Shown here piece by piece: positions 17,069 through 26,097 of a stretch of DNA of 64,000 nt. The notes under the pieces are model-generated. The model had not been told where the DNA came from. It was given only the letters and a program-made list of their open reading frames with translations, and made no database searches. Every line of letters starts with the position of its first letter. Within the stretch, counting starts at the first letter, position 1. Both the position numbers and the translations under genes were made by a program. The DNA lies in assembly GCF_001420915.1 (NCBI RefSeq), contig NZ_CP013021.1:2697001-2761000 (forward strand). The letters run 5' to 3'. The stretch comes from Agarivorans gilvus (lineage in GTDB: Bacteria; Pseudomonadota; Gammaproteobacteria; Enterobacterales; Celerinatantimonadaceae).

Positions 17069-18610
17069 TTACCAAGATTGAGTCGATTTAAAGCTTTCTA
17101 ACAAGCCTTTAATTGCAGCATCAATCTCGTCGCTGTAATCGCCTTTTTCGTTAATAGTGGCTAATAGATCGGCATATTCGTTGTTAGCGTAAGCTAGCAA
17201 CGCTGTTTCAAAATCAACAACTTTATCGATTTCTACGTCAGCTAAAAAACCTTTCTCAGCGGCATATAGACCCAAGGCTTGTTCAGCAACAGATAATGGG
17301 CTGAATTGCTTCTGCTTCATTAGCTCAGTTACTTTTTGACCGTGGTCTAGCTGTTTACGGGTTGCATCATCTAAGTCAGAAGCAAACTGTGAGAAGGCTG
17401 CCAGTTCACGATACTGTGCCAATGCGGTACGAATACCACCAGAAAGTTTCTTAATGATCTTAGTTTGTGCTGCACCACCTACCCGAGATACCGAAATACC
17501 TGGGTCTACCGCAGGACGAGTACCAGAGTTAAATAACTGGCCAGTCAAGAAGATCTGACCGTCGGTAATCGAAATTACGTTGGTAGGTACGAAGGCTGAT
17601 ACGTCACCGGCTTGGGTTTCAATAATCGGCAAGGCAGTTAAAGAACCTGATTTACCTTTTACGTCACCTTTAGTGAACTCTTCTACGTATTTTTCGTTAA
17701 CTTGAGACGCACGTTCTAGCAAACGAGAGTGTAGGTAGAATACGTCACCAGGGTAGGCTTCACGGCCCGGTGGACGACGTAGTAGCAATGAAATTTGGCG
17801 GTAAGCAACAGCTTGCTTAGATAAGTCATCATAAATGATAAGCGCATCTTCACCGCGGTCACGGAAATATTCGCCCATGGTACAACCTGCATAAGGAGCA
17901 AGGTATTGTAGTGCGGCTGAATCAGATGCAGAAGCTGCAACAATGGTGGTGTATTCCATTGCGCCGTATTCTTCAAGCTTACGTACTACGCTAGCGATAG
18001 TAGAGGCTTTTTGGCCAATCGCTACGTAAACACACTTAATGCCAGAATTTTTTTGGTTAATGATGGTATCAACAGCGATCGCTGTTTTACCGATCTGACG
18101 GTCACCAATAATCAACTCACGTTGACCACGACCAATTGGAATCATAGAGTCGATGGCTTTAATCCCTGTTTGTACAGGTTTATCTACCGATTTACGCTCC
18201 ATAACGCCAGGGGCAATCACTTCGATTGGCGAATAGCCATCGTGCTCTACTGCACCTTTACCGTCAATAGGTTCACCTAGTGTATTCAGTACCCGTCCTA
18301 GTAGGCCACGACCTACTGGTACTTCCAAAATACGACCAGAACTTTTAACTTTGTCGCCCTCAGCCAAATCAGCATAAGGACCCATTACTACCGCACCTAC
18401 AGAATCACGCTCTAGGTTTAATGCGATAGCATAACGGTTACCAGGAAGCTCAATCATTTCGCCTTGCATTACATCAGCAAGACCATTAATGCGAAGAATA
18501 CCGTCACTTACAGAAACGATAGTACCTTCGTTACGAGCTTCACTGACAACTTCAAACTGCTCAATACGTTTTTTGATCAGTTCGCTTATTTCAGTGGAAT
18601 TCAGTTGCAT
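17069..18610 (-). CDS. atpA: ATP synthase F1 alpha subunit
   Basis: The non-catalytic nucleotide-binding subunit, 513 residues as in E. coli. It has Walker A GDRQIGKT near 169, PIGRGQRELIIGD, Walker B ALIIYDDLSKQA and the signature PAVDPGISVSRVGGAAQ. The N-terminal helix (MQLNSTEISELIKKRIEQF) docks the delta subunit. It is 14 bases after atpH. Confidence 0.98.
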   Translation of the reverse strand: MQLNSTEISELIKKRIEQFEVVSEARNEGTIVSVSDGILRINGLADVMQGEMIELPGNRYAIALNLERDSVGAVVMGPYADLAEGDKVKSSGRILEVPVGRGLLGRVLNTLGEPIDGKGAVEHDGYSPIEVIAPGVMERKSVDKPVQTGIKAIDSMIPIGRGQRELIIGDRQIGKTAIAVDTIINQKNSGIKCVYVAIGQKASTIASVVRKLEEYGAMEYTTIVAASASDSAALQYLAPYAGCTMGEYFRDRGEDALIIYDDLSKQAVAYRQISLLLRRPPGREAYPGDVFYLHSRLLERASQVNEKYVEEFTKGDVKGKSGSLTALPIIETQAGDVSAFVPTNVISITDGQIFLTGQLFNSGTRPAVDPGISVSRVGGAAQTKIIKKLSGGIRTALAQYRELAAFSQFASDLDDATRKQLDHGQKVTELMKQKQFSPLSVAEQALGLYAAEKGFLADVEIDKVVDFETALLAYANNEYADLLATINEKGDYSDEIDAAIKGLLESFKSTQSW

Positions 18611-18624
18611 GCTCTATTCCCCAA

Positions 18625-19155
18625 TTACGCTTGCAGTGTTTCAGAAAGTTTTGCCAATTGCCCTTTAACAGAGCTATCAATCACTAAGTCACCGGCTTGA
18701 ATAATCACCCCGGCCATTAGTGAGGCATCAACACTACAGTTAAGCTTCACTTTGCGTGCTAAACGCTGTTCTAAGGAAGCACTAATTTGCGCTTGCTGCG
18801 CGGCATCTAACTCGGTAGCAGAAACAACGTTAGCGGTTATTTCCTTGGCCAATTCGGCCTTATACTCCAAGAACAGAGCTAACACAGCAGGCAACGCGTT
18901 CAAACGTCCGTTTTCGGCCATTAATTTAATCAAATTGAGACCGTTTTCGTTAAGCTGTTCTGCGCATACGGTGGTGAATAAATTCACTAAGGTATCCGCA
19001 GATTCCTTTCTCAGCAAAACCGCAATTTTTTCGTTTGTTGCCACTTCAGCAACAAAACTCAACATTTCGGTCCACTGCTCTAAGGCTTTCTGCTCAACGG
19101 CAAAATCAAACGCAGCTTTAGCGTAGGGACGAGCAATGGTGGTTAATTCAGCCAT
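18625..19155 (-). CDS. atpH: ATP synthase F1 delta subunit
   Basis: The delta subunit joins the F1 head to the peripheral stalk. The 176-residue protein opens ELTTIARPYAKAAFDFAVEQ, the conserved N-terminal helical domain, and ends with DASLMAGVIIQAGDLVIDSSVKGQLAKL, the C-terminal family signature. It lies 18 bases after atpF. Confidence 0.96.
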   Translation of the reverse strand: MAELTTIARPYAKAAFDFAVEQKALEQWTEMLSFVAEVATNEKIAVLLRKESADTLVNLFTTVCAEQLNENGLNLIKLMAENGRLNALPAVLALFLEYKAELAKEITANVVSATELDAAQQAQISASLEQRLARKVKLNCSVDASLMAGVIIQAGDLVIDSSVKGQLAKLSETLQA

Positions 19156-19173
19156 AAGCTCTACCTTTTACCC

Positions 19174-19647
19174 CTATTTCAGCTCAGCGACTAGCTTATC
19201 AACAATATGCTTGTTGGCTTCTTTGTCGATTGAATGCTCGAGAATTTTCTCAGCGCCAGCGATGGCTAAAGCAGCAACTTGTGCCCGCAACTCTTCACGA
19301 GCGCGATTCCGTTCCGCTTCAACTTCAGCGTTACCTTGAGCAATGATTTTGTCACGCTCAATGTTAGCCAACTCTTTTGCTTCGTCGATAATTTGATTTT
19401 TGCGTTTGTTTGCTTGCTCAATAATAACAGCAGCTTCGGACTTAGCTTCTTTCATTTGCTCAGAGGCTTTAGCTTGAGCTAATTGAAGATCTTTTCCGGC
19501 ACGTTCAGCGTCAGCTAAACCATCCGCAATTTTCTTTTGACGAGCTTCTATCGCATCGATTAGTGGTGGCCAAACGTACTTAACGCAGAACCAACAAAAG
19601 ATCGCAAACGATATAGCTTGTCCTAACATGGTTGCATTGATATTCAC
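19174..19647 (-). CDS. atpF: ATP synthase Fo b subunit
   Basis: The b subunit forms the peripheral stalk dimer. The 157-residue protein has one N-terminal membrane helix (MLGQAISFAIFCWFCVKYVWPPLIDAIEARQKKIADGL) followed by a long charged coiled coil. One residue more than E. coli (156). The ATG has GGAGG seven bases upstream. Confidence 0.96.
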   Translation of the reverse strand: MNINATMLGQAISFAIFCWFCVKYVWPPLIDAIEARQKKIADGLADAERAGKDLQLAQAKASEQMKEAKSEAAVIIEQANKRKNQIIDEAKELANIERDKIIAQGNAEVEAERNRAREELRAQVAALAIAGAEKILEHSIDKEANKHIVDKLVAELK

Positions 19648-19683
19648 AACGACACCTCCCTATTAGTCAAGGAATCGATGAAT

Positions 19684-19938
19684 TTAGCCCAATAAAGCAA
19701 CGAAGGGGTTAGCGAATACGAAGAATAACGCAATACCCACGGCAATCATTGAGATCGCATCTAGAAGACCGGCAATAATAAACATTTTAGTTTGTAGTGC
19801 AGGGGCTAGCTCAGGCTGACGGGCTGATGCTTCTAACAACTTACCACCAAGCAGTGCGAAACCAATAGCAGTACCAAGAGCGGCCATGCTCAGCATGATT
19901 GCAACAGCGATAATAGTTAAACCAACAACAGTTTCCAT
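19684..19938 (-). CDS. atpE: ATP synthase Fo c subunit
   Basis: The c subunit forms the ion-carrying rotor ring. I start at the ATG at 19938 (METVVGLT), which has GGAG seven bases before it; an in-frame TTG four codons upstream overlaps that site. This gives 84 residues in two membrane hairpin helices, with the RQPEL loop at 40-44 and the ion-carrying aspartate at about 60 (GLLDAISM). The aspartate and the lack of the glutamine/glutamate set of sodium-type rings suggest proton coupling. Confidence 0.95.
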   Translation of the reverse strand: METVVGLTIIAVAIMLSMAALGTAIGFALLGGKLLEASARQPELAPALQTKMFIIAGLLDAISMIAVGIALFFVFANPFVALLG

Positions 19939-19992
19939 GATTTTCTCCAAATAGTATTTATTAGGTTAAAGCAGTTTTTTTATTAAACTTAA

Positions 19993-20804
19993 TTAGTGAT
20001 CTTCATGGGCTAAAGCTAGATAAACTATCGTTAGCATCATGAAAATAAACGCCTGAAGCACAATGACCAAAATATGGAAAATAGCCCATGGAACAGACAA
20101 AGCCATTGAGCCCATAAAGGAACAAGTGCAGCAATAAGAATAAAGATCAATTCACCTGCATACAGGTTACCGAACAGACGCAAAGCGAGTGAGAAAGGCT
20201 TGGCCAATAAAGTGACCGACTCCAACAAGAAGTTGAAGGGAATCATTAACCAATGGTTGAAAGGATTGAGCGTAAGCTCTTTTGTGAAGCCTTTCAGTCC
20301 TTTTACTTTAATACTGTAGAAAATGATTAAACCAAACACGGCGATAGACATCCCCAGAGTTATGTTTAAATCAGTTGTCGGTACAATCTTAAAGTACTCA
20401 GCGCCCATAAGTCCGGCGACGTGGGGTACAAAGTCAACGGGGATTAAATCCATTAAATTCATGAGGAAAATCCACACAAAAATGGTTAATCCAATTGGTG
20501 CAATAACACGGTCGGTGCGATGGAAGGCATCACGTACCGCCCCATCAACAAACTCAACCATCATTTCAACAAAACACTGAAATTTGCCAGGTACACCAGT
20601 TGTTGCTTTTTGCCCTGCCTTATAAAAAATAAATAAGAACAAAGCTCCCAAGCCAACTGAAAACAGGAGTGAATCAATGTGCCAAGTCCAGAACCCTGCA
20701 TCATGACAAGCGTGATTAAATGCCAAGCCACCATCGGCCATACACATTTGCGCGTTTGTCAGGTGGTGCTGGATATAGCCTGAAACGTTACCTTCAGCAG
20801 CCAT
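19993..20804 (-). CDS. atpB: ATP synthase Fo a subunit, with an apparent frameshift
   Basis: The a subunit forms the stator half-channels for protons. The frame from 20804 runs normally through the essential arginine helix LALRLFGNLYAGELIF, then diverts near 20114 into an odd tail ending at 20037. Adding one base at about 20114 restores LLGSMALSVPWAIFHILVIVLQAFIFMMLTIVYLALAHEDH with a stop at 19993, the family-typical last helix, giving 270 residues. Since the whole operon is otherwise intact and this subunit is needed for function, an error in the sequence is the likeliest cause. The start overlaps the atpI end by 11 bases. Confidence 0.9.
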
Positions 20805-21198
20805 TTATCATCCTATTTTTGTTACTAAGAAAAATAGAGGCAGTCCATTGCGTTAGGGTACTGAGTATAAAACCAAGCAAGAGTGCCAAAGGCTCTACAT
20901 CAAGCAAGACAAATACCAGTATAAACATGATGGCTGTAAGAGAAAGTTTAACGACTTCTCCCAGATAGAAACTTAGTACTACATACTTCCTATGCCTAGC
21001 GCCTACAAACATAAATGCCATAAGGGTAAACAAAGTATTAGGTAGTAGAAAGATAATCCCTCCGAGCAACACGGAAATGGCAATATCTCTGTCAAAAAAC
21101 AAGCCACTTTTTAGTGTTAGCAGTGCGACAAACCCTGTCTGAAAAATAACAAAATACAACGCCTTAAGGCGCACTTCTGTTGTTAAAGACCCAGACAT
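20794..21198 (-). CDS. atpI: ATP synthase assembly protein AtpI
   Basis: AtpI is a small membrane protein that helps assemble the c-ring and may aid Mg2+ supply. The 134-residue protein has four predicted membrane helices (for example SVLLGGIIFLLPNTLFTLMAFMFV, LTAIMFILVFVLL) separated by short charged loops, the usual layout. It is the first gene of the atp operon and overlaps atpB. Confidence 0.9.
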   Translation of the reverse strand: MSGSLTTEVRLKALYFVIFQTGFVALLTLKSGLFFDRDIAISVLLGGIIFLLPNTLFTLMAFMFVGARHRKYVVLSFYLGEVVKLSLTAIMFILVFVLLDVEPLALLLGFILSTLTQWTASIFLSNKNRMINGC

Positions 21199-21273
21199 TC
21201 TCGACCTCTACTAGTTTTTACATTTAACCCATTACTCAGAAAGAGTAAAAGGGCTCGCGAAAAAGCAATTTGA

Positions 21274-21301
21274 TTATACGTCTAAAGCGCTTTTTTGCAA
21301 T
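21274..21301 (-). promoter_or_regulatory. Sigma-70 promoter of the atp operon
   Basis: On the minus strand TTGCAA, a 16-base spacer, then a perfect TATAAT (plus 21274-21279), about 76 bases before the atpI ATG. It is the best promoter in the 261-base gap between parB and atpI, which otherwise holds no gene. Confidence 0.65.
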
Positions 21302-21459
21302 CAGAAGCACAGCAGAAGTCACCAATTTGTAACAGCTTATATAAAGAAATAGCGCTTATTGTTAAATTTTTTGTTACAAACTGGCGTTTTTGGTCATTTG
21401 AAAGTGAAAGGTGAGTAACCAAGATCAAGGAAATGTAATTAATATCAAGTTATAAACAA

Positions 21460-22397
21460 CTAAAGCGTGTCGTCAGAATTAATGAATAGCGCCAATATTG
21501 CATCTAACTCATCTAAATTTGCATAGTCAATCACTAACTTACCTTGACCTTTTTTGTTTTGCTGAATTTTTACCCGAGCGCCTAAGCGTTCACTGATTTT
21601 TTGCTCTAAACGGCTAATATCAGGGTCTACTTTTGCAGGCTTTTTCGGCTCTTTTGGGTTAAGCACAGATTTAACTAATTTTTCGGTATCTCGAACAGTT
21701 AATCCTTTAGCCGCAACGTTACGTGCCGTTTCGGCCTGAACATCCCCACTAAGCGCTAATAAAGCACGCGCATGGCCCATTTCAATATCACCATGCTCTA
21801 AAAGTATTTTCACATCATCGTTAAGCCCGTTTAAGCGCAGTAAATTACTCACGGTGGTACGAGACTTACCCACGGCCTCAGCCACTTGCTGGTGAGTGAG
21901 CTCAAATTCGGTCATTAAACGGTCTAGCGCCACCGCTTCTTCCATGGCGTTAAGATCTTCACGTTGAATGTTTTCAATTAAGGCAATGGCGACGGCATTT
22001 TCGTCACTCACGTTTTTAATCAAACAAGGAACATCGTGTAGGTTAATTTGTTGAGAAGCGCGCCAACGACGTTCACCAGCAATAATTTCAAAACTATTTT
22101 CGCCGATTTCACGTACCACAATGGGCTGAATAACCCTTGTGATTCAATGGAGTGAGCCAGTTCTTCTAAGGCTTCTGCCGACATATCTTTACGTGGCTGA
22201 TACTTGCCCGGATGCAACCATTCAATAGGCAATTTACGTAAATCACCACGATTTTGGTCTACCACCTGCTGATTAGAATCGGCTTTAGTGTCTTGCTCAA
22301 CTTGACGCTGTCGAGCGTTATTACTGGTACTGAGTAATAAATCTAAACCTTTGCCTAATCCACGTTTTCTCGCTGACATGTGTTTATCCGTATCCAT
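21460..22397 (-). CDS. parB: Chromosome partition protein ParB, with an apparent frameshift
   Basis: ParB binds parS, spreads on DNA as a CTP-dependent clamp and recruits SMC/MukB-like factors and ParA for origin segregation. Two frames (22020-22397 and 21460-22119) together make one 312-residue ParB: RKRGLGKGLDLLL, LPIEWLHPGKYQPRKD, then EIIAGERRWRASQ, the ENIQREDLN signature and a helix-turn-helix (THQQVAEAVGKSRTTVSNLLRL). Adding one G at 22134-22136 gives SQGVIQPIVVREIGENSFEI, the standard sequence. The ATG at 22397 overlaps the parA stop (TAATG); an internal ATG at 22379 with GGA upstream would also fit. Confidence 0.92.
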
Positions 22398-23188
22398 TAA
22401 TCAACAGCCACTGCTTGGTTTTCTTCTTCGTGTCGACGAATGATTTCGCCGGCTAAAGCCAAATAAGCTTTAGAGCCATTAGAGGTTTTATCATAATACA
22501 TGGCTGGCTTACCAAAACTAGGGGCTTCAGCTAAACGAACGTTTCTTGGGATCACAGTACGGTATACTTTTTTACCAAAATGCTGTTTAAGCTGATCACT
22601 GACATCTGAGGCCAGTCGATTACGTGGATCGAACATGGTACGTAAGATCCCTTCCACTTGTAGCTCAGGATTAACCACCGAGGCCAGTTTACTAATAGTG
22701 TCAATCAAGGCGGTTAAGCCTTCTAAAGCATAATACTCACACTGCATTGGCACGAGTACACTATCAGCTGCAGCCATGGCATTCACGGTCAACATGTTTA
22801 ACGAAGGGGGACAATCAATGAAGATGTAATCGTAATAATCTCTTACCGGAGCAAGGGCATTACGCAGACGAACTTCACGCGCAAAGAATTCCATTAGTTT
22901 AATTTCTGCAGCAGTAACATCAGAATTAGCTGCGATGAGATCGAAGAAACCACTGGTGTCTTTCACCGTTACTTGAGCAATGGGTTCTTCATCAATCAAT
23001 AATTCATAGGCCGTTTTAGGCACGTCATATTTATCGACACCACTGCCCATAGTGGCATTACCCTGTGGGTCAAGGTCAATAAGCAACACTTTGCGCTTAG
23101 TGGCCGCCATGGATGCCGCTAAATTTACGCTGGTTGTTGTTTTACCTACGCCACCTTTCTGGTTGGCAACCGCTATTACTCTGCCCAC
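22397..23188 (-). CDS. parA: Chromosome partition ATPase ParA/Soj
   Basis: ParA is a Walker-type ATPase that moves ParB-parS complexes. The 263-residue protein begins GRVIAVANQKGGVGKTTTSVNLA with the deviant Walker A KGGVGKTT, has LLIDLDPQGNAT (Walker A') and IFIDCPPSLNMLT (Walker B). It has no N-terminal DNA-binding extension, so it is the chromosomal Soj type. It sits between rsmG (11-base gap) and parB (1-base overlap). Confidence 0.97.
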   Translation of the reverse strand: MGRVIAVANQKGGVGKTTTSVNLAASMAATKRKVLLIDLDPQGNATMGSGVDKYDVPKTAYELLIDEEPIAQVTVKDTSGFFDLIAANSDVTAAEIKLMEFFAREVRLRNALAPVRDYYDYIFIDCPPSLNMLTVNAMAAADSVLVPMQCEYYALEGLTALIDTISKLASVVNPELQVEGILRTMFDPRNRLASDVSDQLKQHFGKKVYRTVIPRNVRLAEAPSFGKPAMYYDKTSNGSKAYLALAGEIIRRHEEENQAVAVD

Positions 23189-23199
23189 AATATTTTCGC

Positions 23200-23826
23200 C
23201 TAAGGGTTATTTTTATCAATAATAACTAGATGACGCTGACCTTCAAGCTCGGGAACAACTAAACTCTCGATACGCTGCAATTTTAGCCCTTCGGCCAGGT
23301 TTTCTAGCTCTTGCTCAGGCACTAAGCCTTTTAATGCATAGAATTTACCATTATTTGCAGGCAGGTGATAACACCAGTTGAGCATATCTTGTAAAGAAGC
23401 GAAGGCTCTGCTTATTACACCATCAAATAGTTGCTCGGGTTGGTATTTTTCTACACGACTTTGCACCGCTGTAACGTTGTCTAGTTTGAGTAAGTGGCAA
23501 ACTTGGCGAATAAAGGTAATCCGTTTACCTAAGCTGTCTAACAATACAAATTGCTTATCGGGATTAATAATGGCTAAAGGCAAGCCTGGCAGGCCAGGCC
23601 CTGTTCCCACGTCAATAAAACGTTCACCTTGTAAGTAAGGACTTACCACCAAACTATCGAGGATGTGTTTTACCAACATCTCCATAGGATCTCTAACCGA
23701 AGTAAGATTGTAAGCCTTGTTCCATTTATCCAATTGCTCAACTAGCGTCACCAATTGAGAGATTTGTAGCTCGGTGAGCTGCAAAGAAGTTTGTGCTAAT
23801 AAGCTTTCTAAACGTGATTTTAACAC
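23200..23826 (-). CDS. rsmG: 16S rRNA m7G527 methyltransferase RsmG
   Basis: RsmG (GidB) methylates G527 of 16S rRNA with S-adenosylmethionine; its loss gives low-level streptomycin resistance. The 208-residue protein has the N-terminal helical part with WNKAYNLTSVRDP, the SAM-binding FIDVGTGPGLPGLPLAI near 66-82 and the later SRAFASL. It follows mnmG by nine bases, the classic gidA-gidB pair beside oriC. Confidence 0.96.
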   Translation of the reverse strand: MLKSRLESLLAQTSLQLTELQISQLVTLVEQLDKWNKAYNLTSVRDPMEMLVKHILDSLVVSPYLQGERFIDVGTGPGLPGLPLAIINPDKQFVLLDSLGKRITFIRQVCHLLKLDNVTAVQSRVEKYQPEQLFDGVISRAFASLQDMLNWCYHLPANNGKFYALKGLVPEQELENLAEGLKLQRIESLVVPELEGQRHLVIIDKNNP

Positions 23827-23835
23827 CCGATCATC

Positions 23836-25725
23836 CTAAGCCGACTTACGTGCTAAGTCGTGTTTTTTCAAATACACCAATAGCAATGATACCGCAGCAG
23901 GGGTAACACCTGAAATACGCGCTGCTTTACCAATAGTTTCCGGTCTAGCATTGCTTAACTTAGCCACGACTTCGTTAGACAGTCCACTGATTTTAGAGTA
24001 ATCAAGATCAACGGGTAGTAAGGTATTTTCGTGCTTTTGGGTTTTCTTAATTTCTTCCAGCTGGCGTTTAATATAACCGTCGTACTTAATTTGGATCTCA
24101 ACTTGCTCTGCTGCGGCGGGCAAATCTAAGCCTGGACCAAAACCTTCAATTTGCATGAGTTGCTGATAGCTAAGTTCAGGACGACGGATCAATTCTTCTA
24201 GTGAATGCTCTCGAGTAATTGGATTTTTTAGTAAAGGATTCAGATCGGCTAATTGAGTCGAAGCGGTATGCACCCAAGTATCTTTCAAACGTTGACGTTC
24301 TTGCTCAACCGCTTCCATTTTTTGGTTGAATAACTGCCAACGTTGCTCGTCGACCAAACCAAGTTGATGACCTTGCTCAGTTAAGCGTACATCGGCGTTG
24401 TCTTCACGCAGCAATAAACGGTATTCGGCACGGCTGGTAAACATGCGATAGGGTTCTTTGGTGCCTAGTGTGGCCAAATCATCGATTAATACGCCCATGT
24501 ACGCTTGATCGCGACGCGGTGACCAAGCTTCTTTGCCTTGAGCATACAAGGCTGCGTTAGCACCGGCGATTAAGCCTTGAGCGCCGGCTTCTTCATAACC
24601 GGTAGTACCGTTAATTTGTCCTGCAAAGAACAAACCTTTTAAGTATTTGTTTTCAAGACTTTGTTTTAAGTCTCGAGGATCAAAGAAGTCATATTCAATG
24701 GCATAACCTGGACGGGTTATATGAGCATTCTCCAGGCCTTTCATTGAATGTACTAAAGCCACCTGAACATCAAAAGGCAAACTGGTTGAAATACCGTTTG
24801 GATACACTTCGTGGGTGGTTAAGCCCTCAGGCTCAATAAAGATCTGGTGCGAATTTTTGTCAGCAAAGCGAGTGACTTTATCTTCAATCGATGGACAGTA
24901 ACGAGGTCCAGTACCCTCGATCACTCCAGTAAACATAGGACTACGATCTAAGCCACCGCGAATGATGTCGTGAGTATTCTCATTGGTATGAGTGATATAG
25001 CAAGGGATCTGTTGTGGATGATCGGTAACTTTTCCTAAAAAGGAAAATACCGGTGTAGGAGTGTCACCCGGTTGAGCTTGCATTTGAGAAAAATCAATAC
25101 TACGAGCATCAATACGTGGTGGTGTACCGGTTTTAAGTCGATCTACACGCAATGGTAATTCACGTAAACGTTGAGCTAAAGCAAGAGACGGTGGATCGCC
25201 TGCTCGTCCTCCTGAATGGTGATTTAAGCCAATATGGATCATTCCACCTAAGAAAGTCCCTACGGTTAATACTACGCTACGGGCACGCAGTTCTAAGCCT
25301 ATTTGAGTAACCACACCAACCACTTGATCATTTTCAACGATCAGGTCATCACAGGCCTGTTGAAAGATAGTTAGATTTTCTTGGTTTTCTAAACGGGTTC
25401 GAATTGCAGCTCGATATAAAACACGATCAGCCTGAGCGCGGGTGGCTCGTACTGCGGGGCCTTTAGAAGAGTTTAGAGTTCTAAATTGGATCCCTGCTGA
25501 ATCTGCTGCTTGAGCCATTAAGCCACCTAGCGCATCAATTTCTTTAACTAGATGACCTTTACCAATACCACCAATTGCGGGGTTACAAGACATTTGTCCT
25601 AATGTTTCTATGTTATGCGTAAGCAGCAAGGTGTTTTGACCCATGCGTGCCGCAGCTGCAGCCGCTTCTGTTCCTGCATGACCACCACCGATCACTATTA
25701 CGTCATATTGTTGTTTATAGAACAT
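23836..25725 (-). CDS. mnmG: tRNA uridine-34 modification enzyme MnmG (GidA)
   Basis: MnmG, with MnmE, adds the carboxymethylaminomethyl group to U34 of several tRNAs. The 629-residue protein starts at the ATG at 25725 (MFYKQQYDVIVIGGGHAGTEAA), with GAGGT eight bases before it; the FAD-binding GGGHAG is at about 13-18. Other family marks are SCNPAIGGIGKGHLVKEIDALGG, LKTGTPPRI and EEAGAQGLIAGANAAL. The C-terminal helical domain binds MnmE. It is the first gene of mnmG-rsmG-parA-parB and borders oriC. Confidence 0.97.
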   Translation of the reverse strand: MFYKQQYDVIVIGGGHAGTEAAAAAARMGQNTLLLTHNIETLGQMSCNPAIGGIGKGHLVKEIDALGGLMAQAADSAGIQFRTLNSSKGPAVRATRAQADRVLYRAAIRTRLENQENLTIFQQACDDLIVENDQVVGVVTQIGLELRARSVVLTVGTFLGGMIHIGLNHHSGGRAGDPPSLALAQRLRELPLRVDRLKTGTPPRIDARSIDFSQMQAQPGDTPTPVFSFLGKVTDHPQQIPCYITHTNENTHDIIRGGLDRSPMFTGVIEGTGPRYCPSIEDKVTRFADKNSHQIFIEPEGLTTHEVYPNGISTSLPFDVQVALVHSMKGLENAHITRPGYAIEYDFFDPRDLKQSLENKYLKGLFFAGQINGTTGYEEAGAQGLIAGANAALYAQGKEAWSPRRDQAYMGVLIDDLATLGTKEPYRMFTSRAEYRLLLREDNADVRLTEQGHQLGLVDEQRWQLFNQKMEAVEQERQRLKDTWVHTASTQLADLNPLLKNPITREHSLEELIRRPELSYQQLMQIEGFGPGLDLPAAAEQVEIQIKYDGYIKRQLEEIKKTQKHENTLLPVDLDYSKISGLSNEVVAKLSNARPETIGKAARISGVTPAAVSLLLVYLKKHDLARKSA

Positions 25726-26004
25726 TGCAAATACCTCAAACCAGCCAGATCCCAAAAGGGTGCGACATTTTACTGGTTAAAGCGGCATAAGGGAATGCTT
25801 AGATTAGAATAAGATCTAGGCTAGATCTCTTATAAATATATATAAGATCTTTTTTTAAAGATCTTTTATTAGATCTACTATTAGCAAAGCGATGATCTGT
25901 AGATAAGTCATTTTTTAACTTAATGATCATCCACTTAAAGTAGATCAGATCATGTTAATTAAGGGCGATCTAAACAGGGGAAAAGCTGGGATCTAAATTG
26001 GTAC

Positions 26005-26013
26005 TTATCCACA
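26005..26013 (+). promoter_or_regulatory. DnaA box (perfect) in oriC
   Basis: TTATCCACA, fitting TTATNCACA at all positions. It stands where E. coli has its R2/R5 region, just after the conserved AGCTGGGATC. Confidence 0.85.
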
Positions 26014-26032
26014 AGTGGAACGCTTGGTGTTT

Positions 26033-26041
26033 TTATCCATA
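26033..26041 (+). promoter_or_regulatory. DnaA box variant in oriC
   Basis: TTATCCATA, one base from the consensus. Confidence 0.6.
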
Positions 26042-26078
26042 GGAATAACTATAGTGAATTAATAGCTATTCCCTATGC

Positions 26079-26087
26079 TTATCCACA
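26079..26087 (+). promoter_or_regulatory. DnaA box (perfect), R4-like
   Basis: TTATCCACAG at the mioC edge of the origin, the position and sequence of the strong R4 site in E. coli. Confidence 0.85.
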
Positions 26088-26097
26088 GTGTTTATGT

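Larger units (their letters stand above)
25805..26090. other. oriC: Chromosomal replication origin oriC
   Basis: Eleven GATC sites lie within about 180 bp (25813-25993), the density seen in E. coli oriC. The left part (25838-25876) has AT-rich repeats of GATCT-TTTTTT type like the unwinding 13-mers. DnaA boxes: TTATCCACA at 26005 and 26079 (perfect), TTATCCATA at 26033, and TGTAGATAA (inverted, one mismatch) at 25898. The stretch AAAAGCTGGGATC (25981-25993) repeats the AAGCTGGGATC of E. coli oriC. The place, between mnmG and mioC, is also the same. Methylation of GATC by Dam and sequestration by SeqA would be expected. Confidence 0.93.
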
